From NCBI RefSeq assembly GCF_014199215.1, contig NZ_JACIJC010000004.1, positions 1 through 64,000 of the forward strand: a stretch of 64,000 nucleotides of DNA, written 5' to 3'. This stretch comes from Sphingobium boeckii. Its GTDB lineage: Bacteria > Pseudomonadota > Alphaproteobacteria > Sphingomonadales > Sphingomonadaceae. The position numbers and the translations under genes are program-made. The notes below the pieces were generated by a model. The model saw only the letters and a list, made by a program, of their open reading frames with translations. It did not search any database and was not told where the DNA came from. Below are positions 1 to 9,320 of this stretch, in pieces; positions within the stretch are counted from its first letter, which is position 1; every line of letters begins with the position of its first letter.

Positions 1-95
1 CGCCATCTTGACCCACCAATGAAACTCGAAACATAACCTACAGACGGGTCACTTCTCGATGAAAACCCCGGGTCACTTCTCAGCAGCAATCAACA
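1..95. mobile_element. Terminal end of an IS21-like element, truncated by the window edge
   Basis: Reading leftward from 95 the sequence begins TGTTGATTGCTGCTGAG and carries two copies of a GAGAAGTGACCC motif (46-57 and 70-81 on the minus strand). A TGT terminus followed by repeated internal sites is the arrangement known for IS21-family ends, whose transposase IstA binds multiple copies. The element body, istA/istB, would lie to the left of the window and cannot be seen. The IS5-type element begins immediately after it. The family assignment is by pattern memory; only the repeats are seen directly. Confidence 0.5.
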
Positions 96-902
96 CTGAT
101 TCAGGCTCCGCATGAGCCGATATGATCTGACCGACTTCGAATGGCGTGTGATCGAACCGCTGTTGCCCAATAAGCCGCGAGGCGTTCCCCGCGTCGATGA
201 CCGCCGCGTGCTGAACGGCATCTTCTGGGTGCTGCGCTCCGGTGCGTCATGGCGCGACCTTCCCGAACGCTATGGCCCCCGCACCACCTGCTACAACCGC
301 TTCGTGCGATGGCGGAAGGCCGGTGTCTGGGATCGGATGATGGATGCCATCACTGCCGCCTACGACGGTGACATCCAAATGATCGACAGCACTTCCATCC
401 GGGCGCACCAACAGGCTGCGACGGCAAAAAGGGGGATCGAGATCATTGTCTCGGTCGATCACGGGGCGGGCTCACAACGAAAATCCATGCCGTCGTCGAT
501 GCGCGAGGTCTCCCGATCCGGCTCGGCCTGACAGCCGGGCAGGCACATGATGGCCAGGTTGCAGATCAGCTACTCAACCAACTTGGACCGCACACGATCG
601 TGCTCGCCGACAAGGCCTACGATGCCGACCGCATCCGCACGTTGATCGAGGAACAAGGTGCGACGCCCAACATCCCGGCCAAATCCAATCGGAAATGGAA
701 GCCATGCTTCAGCAAACGGCTTTATCACGAACGCAACCTGATCGAGCGGTTCTTCTCCAAGCTGAAGCACTTTCGCCGGGTCGCCACCCGATACGACAAG
801 CTGGCCGCCAACTTCCTCGCCATGGTCCAACTCGCATCAATGCGGCTGTGGCTCCGCGTTTATGAGTCTACGGCCTAGTCGCTCTGTCACTCGCTGAATC
901 AA
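96..902 (+). mobile_element. IS5-family insertion sequence, apparently complete
   Basis: An element of about 0.8 kb encloses one transposase gene in two frames. Its ends carry a short inverted repeat: TGATTCAG at 97-104 and CTGAATCA at 894-901. The outer limits are approximate because no convincing target duplication could be read. The left end abuts the terminus of the IS21-like element, so one element inserted beside or into the other. Its size, two-frame transposase and termini match the IS5 family, IS427-like group. Confidence 0.7.
112..878 (+). CDS. IS5-family transposase read through a -1 frameshift
   Basis: The first frame (112-531) encodes the N-terminal region with the DLTDFEWRVIEPLLP start typical of IS5/IS427 transposases and the first catalytic Asp in MIDSTSIRAHQ. 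The second frame ends at 878 and carries the C-terminal RNLIERFFSKLKHFRR block with the catalytic Glu. At the run AAAAAGGGGG (about 428-437) a -1 slip joins the first frame to one reading SRGGLTTKIHAVVDA and then LTAGQAHDGQ, the expected middle of the protein. No other break was found, so the joined protein looks intact. Programmed -1 frameshifting on A-rich slippery runs is established for this IS group; a real indel is the alternative. Confidence 0.85.
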
Positions 903-1154
903 TGATCTCGTCCGACACCGGCTACCCCGCTCAAAGAGCGGCAATCAACCCGTTCAAGCCACATACCGCAAGGCGACCGTCAGAACACGCTTACGAAAGA
1001 ACACAATTGGTCGGGAGCCGCCGCAATACCGGACCGTCCGCTCCCAGGGTTTGAAAGTCGGCGGCTGAATGTCTTGGAAGGGTTTGCGAATGGCAATTTT
1101 ACCTCACCACTCATATGAGTCAAAATGCCGCCTGCCCAGAATCATCCAACGTAC

Positions 1155-2462
1155 TTACAAGTTAGCCTCAGATCCGGCGCGCACCAAATCCGCCCGCAAA
1201 TAACGTCCTGCTGTATAATAGTGCCAAGCAGCCCAGAATCCGGTGAAAGCAGTCCCAACGAGAATGTAACGCAAGGACTCGGCTGGGTTTTCCAGATGCG
1301 GCTTCAGCACATCTGATAGCGACCCAATTAAGACCGGCGCGATCAAGAGATTCGCAATATTCACACAGAATAGGAACCAGGCGCAAACTTGTGATCGCAT
1401 TATGGCCGGCACAAGATTTTGGACGAGCGCAAATGATGGCCCAATATAGATGTAGATGGTTGGGACAAAAAACCACAGCGCGAGAATGGAAAGTCGGTCG
1501 GAGCCAAGCGAATAAGCAAATATCGACGGAACCGTCGGAAGCAGTGTCGCGAGCGCGATAAACCAGGTTTGAAAACGGGCATCCCGATAAGCGAGCTGCT
1601 TCATCAGATATGCGGTGACCAAGGTGGCACCAATCCCGCCGACGCCGTGCATTAACCCGAGCATTTGACCACTGTCGCTCAAGCTGATGTGGTGGCTGCG
1701 CAATAGAAAAGCGGGTGTCCACCAGACCATCCCCCAGCCCCAATAAGTTAGAACCGTGGCGCCAGCCAGAATGTGCAATAGAGCTTTTTGTCCGAGAACG
1801 AACCGAAAAGTTTCGCCCATGCTTGCCATCTTCGCAACTGGCCGGCTGTCCAGTCGACCCCTGAGCGGTTCTTTCACGGTGATTGCCAGCAGCAGGGCGA
1901 GTGGCAATCCTGCAAGGCCAAAGGCATAGAGGACGACACGCCATCCATATGCGTCGACGAGATAACCTCCGAGTGATGCTCCTATAGCTGCACCGGCGGC
2001 AGCACCGATCGAGAATAGCGACATCGCGAAGGCCCGCATGCGCGGCTGAAATTTGTCTGCTAGAAGCGATTGTGAGGGCGGGATGCCACCAGCTTCGCCA
2101 ACGCCAACCGCCATCCGCACGAACAGGAGCTGCCAGAAGTTTTGAGTAAGACCGCACAATGCTGTGAGGAGCGACCAGCTAGTTAGCGCGATCGCGATCA
2201 TGCGCTTCCGGTTCGCCCGGTCCGCCAGAATGCCGAGCGGAATTCCGGCAGCGACATAAAAGATAGCAAGTGCCGCACCAGTAAGAAGCCCTACGGCGCT
2301 GTCGCTGAGCTGAAACTCAATCTTGATAGGTTCAATCAGGGTCGATACGACAAAACGATCCGCGATGTTGACGGTATACACCAAGGTCATAACGAACAAG
2401 ACGTACCAGCGGTCCGCTTCCAGCGAATGCCCCTCCCTTGAACGATCCCCGCTGATGTCCAT
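1155..2462 (-). CDS. MFS transporter, spinster-like
   Basis: This 435-residue membrane protein of about 12 helices belongs to the major facilitator superfamily. MFS motif A (GILADRANRKRMI, about residues 77-89) lies in the first cytoplasmic loop, and RMAVGVGEAGGIPPSQSL (about 116-133) is typical of the spinster-like branch common in sphingomonads. The start was set at 2462 because GGGAGAGAGA precedes it; an upstream ATG at 2570 would add an unlikely 36-residue leader. It lies downstream of, and in the same direction as, the Rieske oxygenase at 2518, so it may import that enzyme's aromatic or quaternary-amine substrate. Substrate is not readable from the sequence. Confidence 0.85.
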   Translation of the reverse strand: MDISGDRSREGHSLEADRWYVLFVMTLVYTVNIADRFVVSTLIEPIKIEFQLSDSAVGLLTGAALAIFYVAAGIPLGILADRANRKRMIAIALTSWSLLTALCGLTQNFWQLLFVRMAVGVGEAGGIPPSQSLLADKFQPRMRAFAMSLFSIGAAAGAAIGASLGGYLVDAYGWRVVLYAFGLAGLPLALLLAITVKEPLRGRLDSRPVAKMASMGETFRFVLGQKALLHILAGATVLTYWGWGMVWWTPAFLLRSHHISLSDSGQMLGLMHGVGGIGATLVTAYLMKQLAYRDARFQTWFIALATLLPTVPSIFAYSLGSDRLSILALWFFVPTIYIYIGPSFALVQNLVPAIMRSQVCAWFLFCVNIANLLIAPVLIGSLSDVLKPHLENPAESLRYILVGTAFTGFWAAWHYYTAGRYLRADLVRAGSEANL

Positions 2463-2517
2463 CGTCGTCTCTCTCCCGTATCGTGTCGTTCTCACGCCCG
2501 TATATTGATATTTGATG

Positions 2518-3753
2518 TCATGCCGCAGATTGAACCGAGCTTGGCGTGAGACCGTTTGCAATAAATTCACGTGCCATTTTGCAATACCAATCTACGAAGC
2601 TCATCACATAGGGCTCGGCCGAAGGGGAATAGGGTCCTGGAATATAGCCCGCGCTATTGACGCCGAGTTGGTTGTTCTCGATGAAATCCCGATCTTGCAT
2701 GTTGGTCTCGTCCCACAGACGGATCACGTCGGCGACCTGATAATCCACACCTTCGACTGCGTCTTTATGCACCAGCCATTTGGCTGTCACTTTGGTCAGA
2801 GTCGGGTGGACGGGATTTGCGCTGAACATGAATGCGCTATCGACAGTAACGTGGCAGAAGTTATTTGGCTCGATCGCCCAACGTAAGGCGCCCAGATCGC
2901 GACCGTCCTGCTCTATCAACCGCTTGGACACAAGCGCACCGCCATCTACGGAAAAGGTGACTTTGCCTTCGTTCAGAGGCACGCGCGCGACCTGCCACCA
3001 GTCGTTCATCTCCGACGGGACGTCCAGACCCAGCAAGCGCAACCTGCGCGTGGTTTCGGTTTCATCGACATGCTCGAGGGCACCACCACGTTCACCGATC
3101 GCAATCGGATAGGCTTTTTGAAACTCTGGATGTCCTGCCGCGCAATGATAGCATTCACGGCTGTTTTCCATGACCAGCTTCCAATTGCCGCGTTCTTCTA
3201 AATAGCCAATATGCGCGATCTTCGCATCCTGAAGATTATAGGGACGTAAAGCTCGTTCAACGCTGGCACGAAACGGAGAAAAATCGAGCGGTGTCTTGGC
3301 GACGCTGGCATAGACGCAACCAGCAACGGTTTCGACGTGAATTGGCACCAATCCATGATTTTCGGGGATGAAATCATCCGCCATTTTGGCAGCGCGAAGA
3401 AGCTTACCGGTGAGATCATAGTTCCACTGATGATAAGGGCAGACGAAACGAGGTGTGCGACCCGCAGCTTCTTGGCAAATCCGGGCACCGCGATGTCGGC
3501 AGCTGTTGTGAAAGCCACGAATGATGCCGTCCTTCCCCCGGACGATGATGACGGCCGCACTTCCGATTTCTAGTGCGATGTAGGCGCCACTCTGAGGAAA
3601 TTCGATCTCGAAACCGACCATCGTCCAGGCACGTTCAAAAATTGCCTTCATATCGAAATCGAAGACGTCTTGGTCGGTGTAAAATGCTTGGGGAAGACTA
3701 TGATCGGGGCGGCGTTGCTCCAGCAGTGCGCTCATTCGTCCTAAATCAAACAT
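2518..3753 (-). CDS. Rieske oxygenase alpha subunit, carnitine/glycine-betaine or demethylase type
   Basis: This 411-residue cytosolic oxygenase would hydroxylate or demethylate its substrate using electrons from a reductase and perhaps a ferredoxin. The Rieske [2Fe-2S] ligands are Cys85, His87, Cys105 and His108 (CRHRGA...CPYHQW). The mononuclear iron site is His203 and His208 in RECYHCAAGHPEF, plus Asp354 or Asp356. ECYHC..GHPE and the C-terminal PGPYSPSAEP resemble the GbcA/choline-monooxygenase-like branch, but small aromatic O-demethylases are also possible. The start at 3753 has a GAGGG ribosome site; the longer ORF starts at 3804. There is no beta subunit next to it. It is divergent from the LysR gene at 3986, its likely regulator, and is followed by an MFS gene. 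Confidence 0.85.
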   Translation of the reverse strand: MFDLGRMSALLEQRRPDHSLPQAFYTDQDVFDFDMKAIFERAWTMVGFEIEFPQSGAYIALEIGSAAVIIVRGKDGIIRGFHNSCRHRGARICQEAAGRTPRFVCPYHQWNYDLTGKLLRAAKMADDFIPENHGLVPIHVETVAGCVYASVAKTPLDFSPFRASVERALRPYNLQDAKIAHIGYLEERGNWKLVMENSRECYHCAAGHPEFQKAYPIAIGERGGALEHVDETETTRRLRLLGLDVPSEMNDWWQVARVPLNEGKVTFSVDGGALVSKRLIEQDGRDLGALRWAIEPNNFCHVTVDSAFMFSANPVHPTLTKVTAKWLVHKDAVEGVDYQVADVIRLWDETNMQDRDFIENNQLGVNSAGYIPGPYSPSAEPYVMSFVDWYCKMAREFIANGLTPSSVQSAA

Positions 3754-3946
3754 CTGGATCCCTCGTAGCTGACTTTTTGCAGACGGTTTCGCAACCATGC
3801 CCAATTGCGTGGGCGCGAGCTAATCTGAAAATGAGAGAGTGCGATCGCTTTTTGCGATTGATGACAATCCCAAAGTCGCAACGGTTTACAGCAATATATG
3901 GCGTTAAGGCGGACAGGCATAATCTGGTTGCGATTGTAGTCATCGC

Positions 3947-3960
3947 ATTTTAGCGTTGAA
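3947..3960 (+). promoter_or_regulatory. Putative operator shared with 22270-22283
   Basis: ATTTTAGCGTTGAA lies 25 bp upstream of the LysR start codon at 3986, in the divergent region facing the Rieske gene. The exact reverse complement occurs at 22270-22283, and the first ten bases recur at 22149-22158. Placement between a LysR gene and its divergent target suggests a binding site for that regulator. Confidence 0.4.
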
Positions 3961-3985
3961 ACCTGTGGCGCAAGGTAGATTGAGC

Positions 3986-4912
3986 ATGGGACTTATAACG
4001 CGAACGAATCTTCCGCTGAATGCTCTTAGAGCGTTCGAGGCGGTCGCACGCGCAAAGAGTTTTCGCGCTGGCGCGCAAGCGCTTAGCGTTACGCAGAGTG
4101 CTGTAAGCAGACATATTGCCGTCTTGGAAGCGCAGGTGTCGGTTAAACTGTTTTTAAGGCGGCCAAACGGCGTCGACGTGACTCAAGAAGGCGCTCAGTT
4201 GTTGGAGGCTGTAAGCCGCGGTTTGGGAGCAATTGAGCAGGCGATGCATCAGATTACCGGAAGCAAGCAGCTCCGTATTCATATACCGCCTGCATTTTTA
4301 CACAGTTTGGCAATGCCCTTTCTCAGAGAATTTCGGGAAGCAAATCCGGATGTTTCGGTCGACTTGTCGAGCACCATTGGCACCGGCATTCGGATGGATG
4401 GACTCGACCTTGCAATCGTGTTTGATCGTCCGCGTGTCGGTGAATCCATAAGGGACTTGCTGTGGGAAATTCAGCTTACACCCGTTTGCAAGCCGGAACT
4501 CGTGAGCAAATATCGAGACGCAGGACTTTCTGCTCTCATGGCGTCCGAGGATCTTCTCCATGTCCGCATTGCCGACGAACCGGCGAACCTTCTGTGGGCG
4601 CGGTATGCTGCTGAGATTGGGTATCAACTTGATCACAGCCGTGGCGTGATCTTCGAGACCATGACGCTGGCAATCGATTATGCCATTGCCGGCATGGGAG
4701 TCGCCCTGGCGGATGTGACCATGTATGCTGACAGACTGAAGTCCGGTGATCTCGCCACTCCATTTCCCTCTGGGGCGAAAGTCGGGTACGGATACTATTT
4801 GCAGATCAATCCAGAGGCTATGAAAGAGACGATCGTTCGTCGGTTTCGAGCTTCTTTGATAGACCGCTTTTCCGCTTTTGTAAGTCAGACTCAACCTTCC
4901 TCAATCGGTTGA
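3986..4912 (+). CDS. LysR-family regulator, GcvA-like
   Basis: This 308-residue cytosolic transcription factor has an N-terminal winged helix-turn-helix (LNALRAFEAVARAKSFRAGAQALSVTQSAVSRHI, roughly residues 10-43) and a C-terminal effector-binding domain. The NALRAFEAVAR opening is typical of GcvA-type LysR proteins. The start at 3986 was preferred over a TTG at 3956 because family members begin about 8-10 residues before the LNALRAFE motif. It is divergent from the lone Rieske gene at 3753 and probably regulates it. The effector is unknown. Confidence 0.88.
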   Translation: MGLITRTNLPLNALRAFEAVARAKSFRAGAQALSVTQSAVSRHIAVLEAQVSVKLFLRRPNGVDVTQEGAQLLEAVSRGLGAIEQAMHQITGSKQLRIHIPPAFLHSLAMPFLREFREANPDVSVDLSSTIGTGIRMDGLDLAIVFDRPRVGESIRDLLWEIQLTPVCKPELVSKYRDAGLSALMASEDLLHVRIADEPANLLWARYAAEIGYQLDHSRGVIFETMTLAIDYAIAGMGVALADVTMYADRLKSGDLATPFPSGAKVGYGYYLQINPEAMKETIVRRFRASLIDRFSAFVSQTQPSSIG

Positions 4913-5029
4913 TTGTGGCCCTAAGCTCAGATGCTCCCCGTCTTGTCAGAAATCCTAGACCGATTAATGCCTCGTCCACGCCCAAAGATTGATCTTGGCC
5001 GCGTGTCTGTCAGGCTTTGGATCTCTTAA

Positions 5030-5935
5030 TCAGGCACATAGCGGGCCAATACGCGCTCCCTCCAATGCGGCGGGCAGTTCATCGCGCAGAGCTTCAACAA
5101 GTCGACTTATTTTGGGCAGCAAATGACGACGCTGCGGATAGACCGCCCAGATCGGCTCCTCGTCTGGCTGAAACTTGCCAAGTATCTGCTGCAACTGGCC
5201 CGATCTGATGTACGGCAGAACGTAGAATTCTGGCAGCTGGCAAATCCCCATGCCAGCCAATGCGGCATCTACGACCGCGGTCCCGCTGTTGCATCGCCAT
5301 CGTCCCTGTGGACGATGGAAATGTTGCTGATCACCGACCTTAAAATGCCAAGCGGTCGCAGTGCCTGCGAGGCACTCGTGCTGACTGAGTTCGGACACGT
5401 CACTTGGTATGCCACGCCTTGCGAGATAATCGGTTGCTGCGCAGGCGTAATGGGTCCGATACGCAATGCGAGTGCCTATGAGCCGCGAGTCGGCAAGGGT
5501 GCCCGTTCGCACGGCAAGATCAAACCCTTCGCCTACTAGGTCGACTAGACAATTATTGAGTTCGATCACCACACTCACTTTTGGATGCCGCTCGCAAAAG
5601 CGCCGAATGATCGGGGCAAGAAAGCGTTCACCAAGGGCGGCCGAGCATGTGACGCGAAGGTCACCTTGAGGTTCGCCCCCCTCACCGACCATTGCGAAAG
5701 CCTCATCGCGCTCCAAAACGATACGACGACAATGGTCAAGCAATGTTTGGCCAGTCGCAGTCAACCGGATCGTGCGCGTGGTACGAATGAACAGCTGGTT
5801 CTGGACACGCACCTCAAGTCGCGCGATCGCGCGGGTGATATGCGCGGCTGAGACTCCCAGCGTCCGTGCACCGCCAATGAAACTGCCAGCGTTCGCCACC
5901 GCCACAAGCTCTTCCATACCATCCCAAGTACCCAT
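5030..5935 (-). CDS. LysR-family regulator of the formaldehyde cassette
   Basis: This protein of about 301 residues has the WDGMEELVAVANAGSF opening and SAAHITRAIARLE recognition helix of the LysR branch often annotated as AaeR/DmlR-like. The effector domain follows (GDLRVTCSAALGERFLAPII onward). The ORF could start at 5950, but ATG 5935 places MGTWDGMEE at the usual distance from the helix-turn-helix and is preceded by GGGAATAATGACG. It is divergent from frmA-gfa with under 100 bp between them. A GTAAT-N5-ATTAC palindrome lies at 5954-5968, so control of frmA and of itself is likely. Confidence 0.85.
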   Translation of the reverse strand: MGTWDGMEELVAVANAGSFIGGARTLGVSAAHITRAIARLEVRVQNQLFIRTTRTIRLTATGQTLLDHCRRIVLERDEAFAMVGEGGEPQGDLRVTCSAALGERFLAPIIRRFCERHPKVSVVIELNNCLVDLVGEGFDLAVRTGTLADSRLIGTRIAYRTHYACAATDYLARRGIPSDVSELSQHECLAGTATAWHFKVGDQQHFHRPQGRWRCNSGTAVVDAALAGMGICQLPEFYVLPYIRSGQLQQILGKFQPDEEPIWAVYPQRRHLLPKISRLVEALRDELPAALEGARIGPLCA

Positions 5936-5953
5936 CGTCATTATTCCCATACT

Positions 5954-5968
5954 GTAATAATGAATTAC
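5954..5968. promoter_or_regulatory. LysR-type palindrome between LysR gene and frmA
   Basis: The perfect inverted repeat GTAAT-N5-ATTAC satisfies the T-N11-A rule for LysR sites. It lies 18 bp upstream of the preferred LysR start and 65 bp upstream of the frmA start, a usual place for an activator/autorepressor site. Confidence 0.45.
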
Positions 5969-6033
5969 AAAATGGCATGATTATCAGATTTTTCGGAGCA
6001 CTATAGATTAATCGAATTATTCCGGAGCGAATC

Positions 6034-7140
6034 ATGAAAACCCGTGCTGCCGTTGCGTTTGAAGCCAAACAGCCCCTCGAGATTGTCGAGCTGGATCTCG
6101 AAGGCCCAAAAGCCGGCGAAGTGCTGATTGAGATCATGGCCTCCGGCATCTGCCATACCGACGCCTATACGCTTGATGGACTGGACAGCGAGGGACTCTT
6201 TCCGAGCGTATTGGGACATGAAGGTGCCGGAGTTGTTCGTGCCATTGGGGCCGGGGTTTTCTCCGTCATGCCGGGCGACCATGTGATCCCGCTTTACACA
6301 CCCGAATGCCGCCAGTGTAAATCGTGCCTCAGCGGTAAGACCAATCTCTGTACCGCTATTCGGGCGACCCAGGGAAAGGGCCTGATGCCCGATGGCACCA
6401 CTCGCTTCTCGTACAAGGGACAGGCAATCTCCCACTATATGGGTTGTTCAACCTTCTCGAACTTCACCGTTGTGCCAGAGATTGCGGTCGCGAAAATCCG
6501 CGAGGATGCGCCATTTCAAACGAGCTGCTACATCGGCTGCGGGGTCACAACCGGCGTCGGGGCAGTAGTCAACACCGCCAAGGTGCAGGTGGGCGACAAC
6601 GTCATCGTGTTCGGACTCGGGGGCATCGGCCTCAACGTACTGCAGGGTGCCAAGATGGCCGGCGCGAACATGGTCGTCGGCGTCGATGTTAATCCAGACC
6701 GTGAAGAATGGGGCCGCCGCTTTGGCATGACTCATTTCGTGAATCCGAAGGACGTGACTGATATCGTCGCTCATCTCGTCGCGCTGACGGATGGCGGCGC
6801 CGACTATACGTTCGACTGTACTGGCAACACGACCGTGATGCGTCAGGCGCTTGAGGCGTGCCACCGCGGCTGGGGAACAAGCATCGTGATCGGCGTGGCC
6901 GAGGCAGGCATGGAGATCAGCACACGCCCCTTCCAACTGGTTACAGGGCGCAACTGGCTCGGCACCGCTTTCGGCGGCGCGAAGGGGCGCACCGATGTGC
7001 CCAAGATCGTAGACTGGTATATGAATGGCAAGATCGAAATCGACCCGATGATCACCCACGTGTTGACGTTGGATGAGATCAACCAGGGGTTCGATCTGAT
7101 GCATGCCGGTGAAAGCATTCGCAGCGTCGTCGTATTTTGA
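6034..7140 (+). CDS. frmA: S-(hydroxymethyl)glutathione dehydrogenase, class III alcohol dehydrogenase
   Basis: This 368-residue zinc enzyme oxidises S-hydroxymethylglutathione, the spontaneous adduct of formaldehyde and glutathione, to S-formylglutathione with NAD. Catalytic zinc ligands are visible as Cys40, His62 and Cys169; structural zinc ligands are Cys92, Cys95, Cys98 and Cys106. The NAD-binding glycine motif GLGGIG is at about 194-199. Length and the [12 protein letters not shown] and [11 protein letters not shown] motifs are typical of FrmA/AdhC. A GGAG ribosome site precedes the start. It is followed 21 bp later by gfa, forming a formaldehyde-removal pair beside Rieske oxygenases that could release formaldehyde by demethylation. 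Confidence 0.95.
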   Translation: MKTRAAVAFEAKQPLEIVELDLEGPKAGEVLIEIMASGICHTDAYTLDGLDSEGLFPSVLGHEGAGVVRAIGAGVFSVMPGDHVIPLYTPECRQCKSCLSGKTNLCTAIRATQGKGLMPDGTTRFSYKGQAISHYMGCSTFSNFTVVPEIAVAKIREDAPFQTSCYIGCGVTTGVGAVVNTAKVQVGDNVIVFGLGGIGLNVLQGAKMAGANMVVGVDVNPDREEWGRRFGMTHFVNPKDVTDIVAHLVALTDGGADYTFDCTGNTTVMRQALEACHRGWGTSIVIGVAEAGMEISTRPFQLVTGRNWLGTAFGGAKGRTDVPKIVDWYMNGKIEIDPMITHVLTLDEINQGFDLMHAGESIRSVVVF

Positions 7141-7161
7141 TACTCAAGCAAGGAAGCTCTC

Positions 7162-7722
7162 ATGTCTAATATTTCCCTACACCCGTTACTCAATGATGGC
7201 TTGACGCTTGGTTCCGGCACTTTCGCGGGTGGCACCCTCGTGTGTCATTGCGCGGACAAGCCAGTGAAGGTTTCGGTCGGAAGCGATGCCCTTCATAACC
7301 ATGCCTGCGGATGTACTAAATGCTGGAAGCCGGACGGCGCGATTTTTTCGATTGTTGGCGTGGTTCCGAAGCACACAATTTCGGTCCTTGAGAATGGCGA
7401 CAAGCTGGCCATTGTTGAAGAGGCCGCCACCATCCAGCGGTACGCTTGCACTGGCTGCGGCGTGCATCTTTTTGGCCGCATAGAGAAGGCGCATGCTTTC
7501 CATGGCCTGGATTTCATCCACGCCGAGCTTTTCGAGGAACAGGGTGCCGCAGCACCAGGGTTCGCGGCATTCGTGTCATCGGCCATTGAAGGCGGGGTAG
7601 ATCCGGTCGAGATGGACGGTATTCGTGCACGCTTCAAGGACATCGGACTGGAGCCATATGACTGCCTGAATCCTCCACTCATGGATGCGCTGGCGACTTT
7701 CGCGGCCAAGCAGAACGCTTGA
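7162..7722 (+). CDS. gfa: Glutathione-dependent formaldehyde-activating enzyme (Gfa/CENP-V fold)
   Basis: This 186-residue zinc protein is proposed to speed formation of S-hydroxymethylglutathione, the substrate of the preceding FrmA. Cysteine pairs typical of the family are visible: Cys28 and Cys30 in LVCHC, Cys49, Cys51 and Cys54 in ACGCTKC, and Cys96 and Cys99 in ACTGCG. It is in an operon with frmA (21-bp gap, AAGGAAG ribosome site). For characterised Gfa the role as an enzyme versus glutathione carrier is debated; the family assignment is secure. Confidence 0.93.
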   Translation: MSNISLHPLLNDGLTLGSGTFAGGTLVCHCADKPVKVSVGSDALHNHACGCTKCWKPDGAIFSIVGVVPKHTISVLENGDKLAIVEEAATIQRYACTGCGVHLFGRIEKAHAFHGLDFIHAELFEEQGAAAPGFAAFVSSAIEGGVDPVEMDGIRARFKDIGLEPYDCLNPPLMDALATFAAKQNA

Positions 7723-8002
7723 TTGCGCTGGAGGCGATTTCGGCAAGTCGGACGTTCCGCAGTGCAGGGCGCGCGCCAACATGCTCCTGCCGCCAACCGC
7801 ATTGAAATGACTGAATTTCGCGGCAAATGCCCGGAATTCAGAATTTTCGTAGCGTCGGATATATCTATGCACGACGAAGTCGCCGACGCGTTGCAACGTG
7901 ATGTTAGCCATAGGGGCATCCTTGGTTTGTCGCCGCGACGCCTGAATGGCGACGCGGGTCCAAGGACAGACTGGGTATTTTTGAACGACAAGGAACGTAG
8001 AC
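7723..8002. other. Intergenic region between gfa and the ferredoxin reductase gene
   Basis: This 280-bp stretch has no convincing gene: the open frame crossing it (7723-8016) runs into the reductase start and lacks a ribosome site. It holds a GTCGCC...GGCGAC short inverted repeat (about 7930-7955). A promoter for the reductase gene may lie here, because the gap from gfa is too long for simple coupling. Confidence 0.3.
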
Positions 8003-9229
8003 ATGCCGCAATATGACGTCCTTATCGTAGGGGCCGGGCACGGTGGCGCACAGGCAGCAATCGCATTGCGGCAGAATAATTTCGAAGGCAGTATCGCGCT
8101 GCTGGGAGATGAGCCGGAAGCACCCTATGAGCGCCCGCCGCTTTCGAAAGAATATTTCTCCGGGGAACGAAGCTTCGAACGCATCCTGATCCGTCCCTTG
8201 GCTTTCTGGGCCGAGCGGGACATCGACCTTTTGCTGGAGCGTCGCGTCATTGCCGTCGACCCGGTCGAACATCTTGTGACGCTTGGGGACGGTTCCACGA
8301 TCGGTTATGGCAGCCTTGTCTGGGCGACCGGAGGGGCACCGCGGACCTTGACCTGTTCGGGGCATGATCTGAAAGGAGTTCATAGCGTTCGCACCCGGGC
8401 CGATGTCGACAGGATGTTAGCGGAAACCCGGACGGCGCGTGACATCATAGTGATCGGCGGCGGCTATATCGGGCTCGAGGCGGCCGCCGTTTTGACCAAA
8501 ATGGGCAAGCACGTAACCGTGCTAGAAGCGATGAATCGGGTATTGGCCCGCGTCGCAGCCGAGCCGCTGTCTCGTTTTTATGAGGCGGAACACCGAGCCC
8601 AAGGGGTAGATATCCGCCTCAGCGCGCGCGTTGATTGCATCAACGAATCGGATGGCTGGGTTTCGGGCGTGCGGATGCACGACGGCAGTATTCTTCCTGC
8701 CGACATGGTGATTGTGGGAATCGGCATCATCCCAGCCGTCGAGCCTCTCATCGTAGCGGGAGCTACGGGCGGGAATGGGATCGATGTCGATATCTTTTGC
8801 CAGACTTCCCTACCTGACGTCTATGCCATTGGCGACTGCGCAATGCACCCCAACCCATTCGCTGATGGTGCCCCAATTCGGCTGGAGTCAGTGCAGAATG
8901 CTAATGATCAGGCCACCGTGGTCGCCAAGGCCATCAACGGCGAAGCCGTACCGTATCAAGCCGTGCCATGGTTCTGGTCAAATCAATATGATCTGCGTTT
9001 GCAGACGGTCGGCCTGAGCCTGGGCTACGATAACATCGTCCAGCGCGGTGATCCTGCGACCCGCAGTTTCTCAATCATATACCTCAAGTCGGGACGCGTG
9101 ATCGCTCTCGACTGCGTCAACGCGACGAAGGACTATGTCCAGGGGAAAGCACTGGTGGTTAATCGGCGGTCACCGGATCTGCATCAACTCGCAGATCTGG
9201 GGATTTCTCTCAAAACTCTTGTCGCATGA
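8003..9229 (+). CDS. FAD/NAD(P)H ferredoxin reductase of a Rieske oxygenase system
   Basis: This 408-residue flavoprotein would move electrons from NAD(P)H to a Rieske or [2Fe-2S] ferredoxin. The FAD-binding VGAGHGG motif is at 9-15, the NAD-binding IGGGYIG motif at 151-157, [11 protein letters not shown] at 41-51, and YAIGDCA marks the second FAD contact. The layout matches reductases of the BphA4/AndAa/ThcD type. The ribosome site is AAGGAA. It is the only such reductase in the window, while three Rieske oxygenase alpha subunits and one Rieske ferredoxin are present, so it probably serves several of them. Confidence 0.9.
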   Translation: MPQYDVLIVGAGHGGAQAAIALRQNNFEGSIALLGDEPEAPYERPPLSKEYFSGERSFERILIRPLAFWAERDIDLLLERRVIAVDPVEHLVTLGDGSTIGYGSLVWATGGAPRTLTCSGHDLKGVHSVRTRADVDRMLAETRTARDIIVIGGGYIGLEAAAVLTKMGKHVTVLEAMNRVLARVAAEPLSRFYEAEHRAQGVDIRLSARVDCINESDGWVSGVRMHDGSILPADMVIVGIGIIPAVEPLIVAGATGGNGIDVDIFCQTSLPDVYAIGDCAMHPNPFADGAPIRLESVQNANDQATVVAKAINGEAVPYQAVPWFWSNQYDLRLQTVGLSLGYDNIVQRGDPATRSFSIIYLKSGRVIALDCVNATKDYVQGKALVVNRRSPDLHQLADLGISLKTLVA

Positions 9230-9320
9230 ATGACATCCAGCTCAGAAGCCAAAGCGGGCTCGCACAGCTCAGCAGAGCGGTCGAAAACCAAGCATCGGAG
9301 CGTTGAGATATCAATCTTGC

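Noticed and set aside
1168-2157. 329-codon minus-strand frame inside the MFS gene
   Set aside because: Same strand but different frame; the MFS frame has clear helices and motifs, this one is rich in Arg, Ser and Trp.
7723-8016. 97-codon frame between gfa and the reductase gene
   Set aside because: Overlaps the reductase start in another frame, lacks a ribosome site and resembles no known protein.
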